Below, piece after piece: positions 53,153-58,788 of a stretch of 58,788 nucleotides of DNA. The notes below the pieces were generated by a model, which saw only the letters and a list, made by a program, of their open reading frames with translations, ran no database searches and had not been told where the DNA came from. The stretch's first letter is position 1; each line of letters opens with the position of its first letter. The translations under genes and the position numbers were made by a program. Source of the DNA: CAYIYO01 sp964367715 (lineage in GTDB: Bacteria; Chlamydiota; Chlamydiia; Chlamydiales; Criblamydiaceae); contig CAYIYO010000004.1 of NCBI GenBank assembly GCA_964367715.1, forward strand, positions 1-58,788, given 5' to 3'.

Positions 53153-54328
53153 TTACTCAAATTCTTTTTCTAGCACGAGGGAAGGAAGCTGGGAAGCCGC
53201 CCCTACCGCAACTAAAAGGAACAATCCCAATACCGATAGCGCCTTCGCTGCCGCATCGCCTTCAAAATACGTACTCAAAATTCCACCGCCCCCTTGCCCC
53301 ATCGCTTCGGACACACACCACGCCAATCCCATTAAAGTCGCACTTACGAGACCTGGATTATTAGGGAGCATACGATTCCCCAACGCAATCGACACCGGAC
53401 TAATCAACCCCATGCTCGCTCCTGTTAAAAACAACAGGCTTAATAAAATTGCAGGAGGCAGTGAGGGCGAAAACAAAAATACATACAATAAGACTAATGC
53501 TGAAGAAGAGCTAATAAAAATAACATTTCGAGACGAATACTTATCTGCAAGATATCCTGCCGGAACCATCATCAAGGCACTTCCCAATATCAGAAACAGA
53601 TGGCCTCCGCCAAAACTTATCCAATGGTCATACTGGCGACTACTTAATACATCGGGCAAAAGAAAGACAAATGCCCAAATCACCGTCTGATTGGCCACTT
53701 GCAAAAAGTACAAGTTAAGAAGGTCTCTATTAGAGAAAAATTTCTTTAACATAGGAAAAGTAATCCGCTTGGATTGTTTGTTTGCGCTATTGGTTCCCGC
53801 AATATGCGTCACCACCAACACCATAGCCAAAAGCGCAGCGGGAATCATTAAAAATAATGTATTTCCTTCCAAGTATTCATATGAATTCGAAAAAACAATT
53901 TGACTAGCCGCCATTCCAAGAGATCCACCGGAAGCAAAAATTGTCATGAACAATCCTTTTCTATTCGAAGACAGCATCGCGGCAATACTTGCTGCTGCAG
54001 GATGAAACGCTCCGGATCCCAAGCAAACAGTGAGCAACAAAATGAAAAGCACTTGATAATCAATGAAGTACGAATAAAAAGCGCCACAACAGGTAAGAAC
54101 AATCCCCCCAATTAACACATGCTTGCGGTACCCACTATCGGAAAGCGATCCGAACACAAGCTGCATCCCTTCCCCAATAACAACAGCTACGGCTGTCATG
54201 ATACCAACTTTTGCAAGGTCTAGTCCCATCATCGTCTTGTACACAGGCCAGATGCCAATCATAAAATCGACTAAAAAATGCCCTAACCAAATATATAGCA
54301 ACGCGAGAAAAATATTTTTTTTATCCAT
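53153..54328 (-). CDS. Fsr-like MFS transporter
   Basis: The 391-residue carrier has about twelve membrane helices. LGHFLVDFMIGIWPVY at the start and GSGAFHPAAASIA are typical of the Fsr (fosmidomycin-resistance) branch of the major facilitator superfamily, often exporters. The gene is divergent from the Cys-rich peptide locus with 296 bp between starts, so an export role for that system is conceivable, but nothing in the sequence proves it. Confidence 0.85.
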   Translation of the reverse strand: MDKKNIFLALLYIWLGHFLVDFMIGIWPVYKTMMGLDLAKVGIMTAVAVVIGEGMQLVFGSLSDSGYRKHVLIGGIVLTCCGAFYSYFIDYQVLFILLLTVCLGSGAFHPAAASIAAMLSSNRKGLFMTIFASGGSLGMAASQIVFSNSYEYLEGNTLFLMIPAALLAMVLVVTHIAGTNSANKQSKRITFPMLKKFFSNRDLLNLYFLQVANQTVIWAFVFLLPDVLSSRQYDHWISFGGGHLFLILGSALMMVPAGYLADKYSSRNVIFISSSSALVLLYVFLFSPSLPPAILLSLLFLTGASMGLISPVSIALGNRMLPNNPGLVSATLMGLAWCVSEAMGQGGGGILSTYFEGDAAAKALSVLGLFLLVAVGAASQLPSLVLEKEFE

Positions 54329-54473
54329 ACAACTACTTTTTAACTGAATTTATACAATAATTTTACAGAAATTCCTCATTTTTTCAAAGAAATAACATCA
54401 TTTTTTATTTAAATAACTTATATAATATAAAAAGATCAATTCTAAAAAAAAATCGATTAAATTAAAAAAAGAC

Positions 54474-54532
54474 TTGCAACAAGGAAACACTATTTGTTAA
54501 ATATGTGTTTGAATCAGGATACTGATCTAAAC
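54474..54532 (+). promoter_or_regulatory. Promoter and dyad operator of the bufferin-like operon
   Basis: TTGCAA (54474-54479), 17 bases and TTAAAT (54497-54502) form a fair promoter. A dyad GTTTGAATCAG-GATA-CTGATCTAAAC (54507-54532, 9 of 11 pairs) lies where transcription would start, a typical place for a repressor. The rest of the 296-bp gap (54329-54624) is AT-rich with no gene. GTCTCC (54542-54547) could pair with GGAGAC (54614-54619), which includes the ribosome binding site. Confidence 0.5.
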
Positions 54533-54624
54533 ATCACCTTCGTCTCCAAGAAGCATTACATGCTCCCCTAAAAAGGCTAAGTTCTTCTTTTTGGAACGAA
54601 ACAATATTTACAAGGAGACTCATC

Positions 54625-55017
54625 ATGAAAAAATGTGACTTTAAAAAATTAGTTGTAACAGGAATTGCTAGCGGAGCCTTGTTAGCGACACAAGCAGGAA
54701 ATGCAGACAACGCACAAGAAAACAAAGACGAAAAAACAAGCTCTTACCTATTAGCAGCAGGAAGCTGTGGCGCTGGAAGCTGCTCAGGCACACCAAACAC
54801 AAATCCACCAAAACCAGAAGCACCAACAAAGCCTACAACTCCAAATACAACTCCAAACACAACTGATGATGGCATGGATGATGATGTGTCCGACAACAGC
54901 ACAAAAACTCAAAATCGTGGATCTTGCGCAGCGAAAAGCAACAGCTGCTCAGGAAAAAATAACGTAAACAACATGCCAAGAGGCAGCAGCTGTTCAGCAA
55001 AAAGCAACGGCAGATAA
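54625..55017 (+). CDS. Exported Cys-rich peptide, candidate MNIO precursor 1
   Basis: The 130-residue protein has a signal-like leader (FKKLVVTGIASGALLATQAG) and five further Cys at 48, 53, 101, 108 and 123 in short GSC/SSC units (GSCGAGSCSG, GSCAAKSNSCSG, GSSCSAKSNG). They are separated by a Pro/Thr/Asn-rich linker and an acidic patch (DDGMDDDVSD). The leader is closely similar to that of the next peptide. AAGGAG precedes the ATG. As first gene before a DUF692/DUF2063 pair it is probably a ribosomally made, modified peptide that binds metal in the periplasm. It does not match a precursor family I know. Confidence 0.72.
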   Translation: MKKCDFKKLVVTGIASGALLATQAGNADNAQENKDEKTSSYLLAAGSCGAGSCSGTPNTNPPKPEAPTKPTTPNTTPNTTDDGMDDDVSDNSTKTQNRGSCAAKSNSCSGKNNVNNMPRGSSCSAKSNGR

Positions 55018-55050
55018 GATTTTTTAAGAATCACTGTTATCACAAAAGGT

Positions 55051-55079
55051 CCGAAAGAGCGCGATAAACGCTCTTTCGG
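55051..55079 (+). terminator. Perfect hairpin between the two precursor genes
   Basis: CCGAAAGAGCG pairs exactly with CGCTCTTTCGG (11 bp, 7-nt loop). There is no T-run after it (CATTTAAACG), so it is more likely a partial terminator or an RNA-processing and stability element than a full stop. It would keep precursor 1 mRNA abundant relative to the enzymes. Confidence 0.6.
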
Positions 55080-55107
55080 CATTTAAACGTAAAAGGGAGA
55101 AAAGAGA

Positions 55108-55527
55108 ATGAAAAATAATAATTTTAAAAAAATGGCTCTTTTAGGACTTGCAAGCGGATGCCTTCTCTCTCACGAACAAATAAATGCTGAGGACAAACCG
55201 GCAACGGAACTTACAGATAATGGAAATATAGGATATCATCTCCTATCAGAAGATGAACTCACATTAGAACTTAACGACGAAGGACTAGCCACCTACGAAG
55301 GAATGTCCGAAGAAGGAAAAGCTCTAGCAAGAAAAATTGGTAGCCAACGTTGCAACGGAACAAACGACTGCAAAGGCCAAAACGCATGCCGCACAGACAA
55401 AAATGACTGCGCAGGAAAAGGCGCATGCAAAGGCCAAGGAAAATGCAGCATCTCCGACAAAAATCTTGCGGTGAAGCTTGCTTCCGACTTGATGAAACAA
55501 AAACGAGAAAATGCTTCTGCAAAATAA
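55108..55527 (+). CDS. Exported Cys-rich peptide, bufferin-like (BufA2-type) precursor 2
   Basis: The 139-residue protein has a leader like that of precursor 1 (FKKMALLGLASGCLLSHEQ). A conserved-looking helical section follows (YHLLSEDELTLELNDEGLAT, MSEEGKALARKI), then six evenly spaced Cys: 82, 88, 94, 101, 107 and 113, i.e. C-x5-C-x5-C-x6-C-x5-C-x5-C in a Lys/Gly/Asn-rich core (CKGQNAC, CAGKGACKGQGKC). This pattern is that of BufA2-type bufferins, whose cysteines are modified by an MNIO enzyme for copper binding. AGGGAG precedes the ATG. The enzyme gene follows after 81 bp. Confidence 0.82.
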   Translation: MKNNNFKKMALLGLASGCLLSHEQINAEDKPATELTDNGNIGYHLLSEDELTLELNDEGLATYEGMSEEGKALARKIGSQRCNGTNDCKGQNACRTDKNDCAGKGACKGQGKCSISDKNLAVKLASDLMKQKRENASAK

Positions 55528-55608
55528 GCGCACACGTTACTCTCGATTTCTAATCTCTGTAGATATAACATAGGACCGCTTATTTTCTATGAATCGAGTT
55601 TTAAGGCC

Positions 55609-56484
55609 ATGAACGAAACCCCCATTCATAAACATCATTGCCCAAACCTCGGCATCGGCGTCGGATTACGTCCGGTCCATTTTCAAGAAATCTTCGATCA
55701 CAAACCCGATATCGATTGGTTTGAAATCATCAGCGAAAACTTCATGGTCGACGGAGGGATGCCCCTCCAAAATTTGTACAAAATCCTAGAGCGCTATCCG
55801 GTAGTCCAACATGGTGTTTCATTAGCGATCGGCAGCCCCGACCCACTAGACTTCGACTATCTGCGCCGACTTAAAGCCCTGACCAAAATTACGAAAACTC
55901 CGTGGGTGTCCGATCACCTCTGCTGGGGGCACCGTCCTGGAGCGCACTACCACGACCTCCTTCCCCTTCCTTACACAGAAGAAACAATCGACTACGTTGC
56001 CGAACGCGCGCGCATCGTCCAAGACTATTTAGAGCTTCCTTTTGCCCTAGAAAATCTTTCTTCTTACGTCGCATTCAAAGACGACCAAATGTCAGAATGG
56101 GAATTCTATAGTCGCATCGTCGAAAAAGCGAATATTCAGATGATGCTAGATGTGAATAATATCTACGTCTCGAGCCGGAACCATGGATTCGACCCGAAAA
56201 CCTATTTAGATAATATTCCTCTAGAACGCATCATACAGGTCCATATCGCAGGACACACTGACCACGGTAATTACGTGCTCGACACACACGACAACCCTGT
56301 CCGCGACGAAGTATGGGAGCTCTACGGCTATCTTTATCCTAAGTTAGGAGGAGTGTCCACCTTACTCGAATGGGATGATAACTTTGTCAGTTTCGAAGAG
56401 ACATGGAAAGAGGCTCTAAAAGCCAAAAAGTACCAACTATTTCTCGACAGCACTCTTCTAGAAACGGTTGAGGCAGCCCAATGA
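55609..56484 (+). CDS. bufB: Multinuclear non-heme iron-dependent oxidase (MNIO, DUF692)
   Basis: MNIOs (MbnB, HvfB, BufB) oxidise cysteines of precursor peptides to heterocycles or thioamides that bind copper. The 291-residue TIM barrel has all family motifs: GVGLRPVHF, EIISENFM (Glu43), QHGVSLAIGS (His68), WVSDHLCWG (Asp102, His103), LLPLPYTEE, ALENLSSY (Glu148), LDVNNIYVSSRNHG (Asp181, Asn183, His192), VHIAGHTDHG (His212, His216) and LLEWDD (Glu254). These His, Glu and Asp are the expected iron ligands. The last four bases overlap the next gene (ATGA). Confidence 0.93.
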   Translation: MNETPIHKHHCPNLGIGVGLRPVHFQEIFDHKPDIDWFEIISENFMVDGGMPLQNLYKILERYPVVQHGVSLAIGSPDPLDFDYLRRLKALTKITKTPWVSDHLCWGHRPGAHYHDLLPLPYTEETIDYVAERARIVQDYLELPFALENLSSYVAFKDDQMSEWEFYSRIVEKANIQMMLDVNNIYVSSRNHGFDPKTYLDNIPLERIIQVHIAGHTDHGNYVLDTHDNPVRDEVWELYGYLYPKLGGVSTLLEWDDNFVSFEETWKEALKAKKYQLFLDSTLLETVEAAQ

Positions 56485-57365
56485 CCTCTCTGTACGACAA
56501 AAAAGTTCCGAAAACACTCCTGAAAATGCAGGAATGGTTCGCCTCAATCATCACTCAACCTATCGACGACGAAAGCAAAATCAATCCGATCGCCCCCTCA
56601 GGAGCATCCATCGTCAACGAAGCCACACGCTACATCATCCCTAGCCCAACAATGGCTCCTGACAAACGCATCGAAATCTACAATCAACAGTACTGGTGGC
56701 GTCTTCTAGGGACAATGCACGACAGCTTTCCACTAGTTACACGTCTTTTTGGTTATTACGAATTTAATCAAACAATCGCCACCCCCTTTTTAAAAAAATA
56801 TCCGCCTGATCACTGGTCACTCAATCACTTAGGAAGCCGCCTCCCTCAATGGGCACAAGAAGAATACAAAGAAAAAGACCGGTCATTAATCCTTGAAGCG
56901 ATCGAAGTCGAATGGGCATTCAACGACAGTTTTTTTTCTGGCGAACTCAATACTAAGGACTTCCTCAAAGCAACAAAAGAAGGTGAAAACTCCTCTCTCC
57001 TCGAAGAAAAGGTCTATCTACAGCCACACGTCCACCTCTTCGAACTCAAACACGACCTCTTCTCTTTTCGCGATAAAATGCTACAAGAGGACGTTGAATA
57101 CTGGGGAAACAACGACTTTCCCCCAATGAAAAAAAATAAACTCTTCCACTTTGTCCTCTACAGAAAACAAAATGGACACGTTGTTTGGAAAGAAATTTCA
57201 CGCAATGCTTTTCGACTCTTAAACCACTTCAAAACGGGATGCTCCCTCATCGATGCCTGCCAATGGCTAGAAGAACAGGACGACGATCTCATCACCGAAG
57301 CAACAGAACATCTTCATCTATGGTTCCAAGAATGGACCATGCACCGCTGGTTAGGAACGCACTAA
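56481..57365 (+). CDS. bufC: DUF2063-type partner of MNIO (MbnC/BufC-like)
   Basis: The 294-residue protein has an N-terminal DUF2063 domain: LLKMQEWFASIIT, RIEIYNQQYWWRLLGTMHD, SFPLVTRLFGYYEF and LPQWAQEEY. In methanobactin and bufferin systems this partner binds the precursor and presents it to the oxidase. A second domain follows from about 170 (HLFELKHDLFSF, HVVWKEISRNAFRLLNHF, a PqqD-like feel). It overlaps bufB by ATGA and shares the A of TAATG with rsmB. Confidence 0.88.
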   Translation: MTSLYDKKVPKTLLKMQEWFASIITQPIDDESKINPIAPSGASIVNEATRYIIPSPTMAPDKRIEIYNQQYWWRLLGTMHDSFPLVTRLFGYYEFNQTIATPFLKKYPPDHWSLNHLGSRLPQWAQEEYKEKDRSLILEAIEVEWAFNDSFFSGELNTKDFLKATKEGENSSLLEEKVYLQPHVHLFELKHDLFSFRDKMLQEDVEYWGNNDFPPMKKNKLFHFVLYRKQNGHVVWKEISRNAFRLLNHFKTGCSLIDACQWLEEQDDDLITEATEHLHLWFQEWTMHRWLGTH

Positions 57366-58600
57366 TGTCTCACTCTCAAATTTCTGCGCGGGAAGCCGCT
57401 TTTCATGCACTCCTCGCTGCCCTCCGCGAAGAAGGGTTTATGGCCGACTATTTACATCAATGGCAACAGGAAGCTAATCCCTCTTCAAAAGACTTTCATC
57501 TCGCTCAACAAATTGCCTACGGCGCATGCCGCATGCGGCTTGCTCTCGACGAAATTGCCTGTCAGCTTGCACAACGATCTAATCTGCAAATTAAACGCAA
57601 AGAAAGAGCTCTTCTGCACACAGCACTTTTCCAATGTTTTTTCATGGACCGTATCCCTCTCTACGCTGTCGTAAACGAAACCGTTGCTCTGGCAAAACGT
57701 CTATGCAAAGGCCCCTTCCACGGATTCCTCAATGCTCTCTTGAGAAATGTTGAACGAATAAAAGTGGAATTGCCTCAAGGAGATGATATCAAAAGCCTCT
57801 CTACGCGCTACTCTTTTCCGCTTTTTCTTGTAGAGCAGTTTCACAATGAATTTGGCCTCGCACAAACAAAAACAATTTTAGAGGCATTAAATGCACCCGG
57901 AATGACGATGGCACGCTGCCGAACAGGATTGTCTGATTATCCAAAGATCGAAGGCACACCAGACTCTTTACTGATGTGCCTTGTGGAAGATCCAGCGACA
58001 GTCTCTTCCTCAAAAAACTACTACATTCAAAATGCGACTCCCGCAACATTGATGCATCACTTATCTGAGGGAATAGTTCCGCCTAACATCATTGTCGACC
58101 TCTGTGCTGCCCCAGGAGGAAAACTACTCGCCGCCCACGATCTCTTTCCCTCTGCCACACTATTAGCAAACGACATTATCGAATCAAAACTCGGTCGCCT
58201 ACGCGAAAACCTAAGCAAATATGAGGTGGAAGCGACCATCACCTGCGGTCCAGGAGAAGAATACAAGGCGGTAGACAACGTCGACCTGATCATCATCGAT
58301 GCTCCTTGCAGCAACAGCGGAGTCCTAAATAAACGTCCCGAAGCGCGCTGGCGCCTCACAAAAGAATCTGTCAAACAACAAGAACAGCAACAACATGCTT
58401 TACTTGCCCATGCGCGCTCTCTTCTGTCGCCGACAGGTGAAATATGGTACATGACCTGCAGTATCCTTAAAGAGGAAAATAGGGCCCTTGCGGACGCTTT
58501 TGCTAAGGACAATGGAATGACCCTACGGATAGAGAAAACAATCCTTCCCACCACAGACGGCTGGGATGGCGGCTATGGCTGCGCCCTCACCTTAATTTAA
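57365..58600 (+). CDS. rsmB: 16S rRNA (cytosine967-C5)-methyltransferase RsmB
   Basis: The 411-residue enzyme has an N-terminal NusB-like RNA-binding domain (AREAAFHALLAAL, RIPLYAVVNETVALA) and a SAM-dependent m5C methyltransferase domain: DLCAAPGGKLLAAHD, IIDAPCSNSGVL with one key Cys, and YMTCSILKEEN with the other. The longer frame from 57185 lies inside the DUF2063 gene, so I start at ATG 57365, which overlaps the upstream stop (TAATG). It probably has nothing to do with the peptide system except shared transcription. Confidence 0.92.
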   Translation: MSHSQISAREAAFHALLAALREEGFMADYLHQWQQEANPSSKDFHLAQQIAYGACRMRLALDEIACQLAQRSNLQIKRKERALLHTALFQCFFMDRIPLYAVVNETVALAKRLCKGPFHGFLNALLRNVERIKVELPQGDDIKSLSTRYSFPLFLVEQFHNEFGLAQTKTILEALNAPGMTMARCRTGLSDYPKIEGTPDSLLMCLVEDPATVSSSKNYYIQNATPATLMHHLSEGIVPPNIIVDLCAAPGGKLLAAHDLFPSATLLANDIIESKLGRLRENLSKYEVEATITCGPGEEYKAVDNVDLIIIDAPCSNSGVLNKRPEARWRLTKESVKQQEQQQHALLAHARSLLSPTGEIWYMTCSILKEENRALADAFAKDNGMTLRIEKTILPTTDGWDGGYGCALTLI

Positions 58601-58747
58601 ATTATTTAATTTACAAGAAACTTTTAAAATTTTAAATATATTTAATTATATCCAAGGCAATTAATTTCTAAAAATTAAAAATTGCAATAAAAACTGAAAA
58701 ATTGTTATAATTTGTTTAAAGTTTTTATAAAATTAAGGAGATTTAAA

Positions 58748-58788
58748 ATGTCAGCTGTTACCTCTTCAACTTCTTCCACTTCTTTTGT
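58748..58788 (+). CDS. Start of a Ser/Thr-rich protein, cut by the window end
   Basis: AAGGAG (58735-58740) precedes an ATG followed by 12 further codons (MSAVTSSTSSTSF). The Ser/Thr-rich beginning recalls the unknown protein at 35208-36224 (MSSSGIGRSSTSINF) and type III effector N-termini. The 147 bases before it are very AT-rich, with no other gene seen. Confidence 0.5.
   Translation, partial: MSAVTSSTSSTSF

Noticed and set aside
53153..54328. MFS carrier as a proven part of the peptide system
   Set aside because: It is divergent, part of another transcription unit, and Fsr-type carriers are common; the link is only positional.
58057..58554. 165-codon open frame opposite rsmB
   Set aside because: Shadow frame; the catalytic motifs of RsmB lie on the forward strand here.

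Overview
The window is a piece of a chromosome from an environmental member of the Chlamydiales, outside the Chlamydiaceae. The main evidence is a GreA with the very long N-terminal extension typical of chlamydiae. It sits in a neighbourhood recalling the Chlamydia core order (hemB, nqrA, a small charged protein divergent from greA, an aromatic aminotransferase, an MreC-like protein). A moderate GC content and many intergenic palindromic repeats would suit a Waddlia-like genome, but that last step is a guess from memory.

Layout. 0-10 kb: repeats, a putA-uvrD operon, a NamZ-type muramidase, then groES-groEL behind a degenerate CIRCE operator and a good sigma70-type promoter, and convergent prmA. 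10-22 kb: nqrA, a YjbH-like outer-membrane protein, three tandem small membrane proteins, hemB, a glycosyltransferase, a repeat-filled gap, and a leftward operon of two paralogous glycosyltransferases, a small unknown protein and mutY. 22-29 kb: the core block with greA, rdgB, a NYN nuclease, tRNA-Ala(GGC), aminotransferase and an MreC-like protein. 29-33 kb: a tightly overlapped operon for a CDP-linked 6-deoxysugar and its transferase. 33-50 kb: acyl-CoA dehydrogenase behind a hairpin that hides its ribosome binding site, an effector-like unknown, RqcH/NFACT, an orphan OmpR-type regulator, a DMT transporter, and many envelope or secreted TPR, NTF2-like and VWA proteins, then rsmD. 50-54 kb: a leftward set with an MFS carrier, a long YwqK/MORN-like repeat protein and a zinc-ribbon protein.

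The most interesting locus is 54.5-57.4 kb. Two small exported Cys-rich peptides with related leaders are followed by a DUF692 multinuclear non-heme iron oxidase (MNIO) and a DUF2063 partner. This is the architecture of bufferin-type RiPP metallophores, here in an intracellular chlamydia. A dyad symmetry sits at the likely promoter, a perfect hairpin separates the two precursors, and rsmB overlaps the last gene.

At least three families of intergenic inverted repeats recur: a 204-205 bp composite hairpin (two copies), a TATACC-TTCGTG hairpin family, and a TATACACAAGTGAAT family linked to a larger composite repeat. A separate 166 bp inverted repeat covers the stop codon of a TPR gene. All homology statements come from motif recognition, not from a search.
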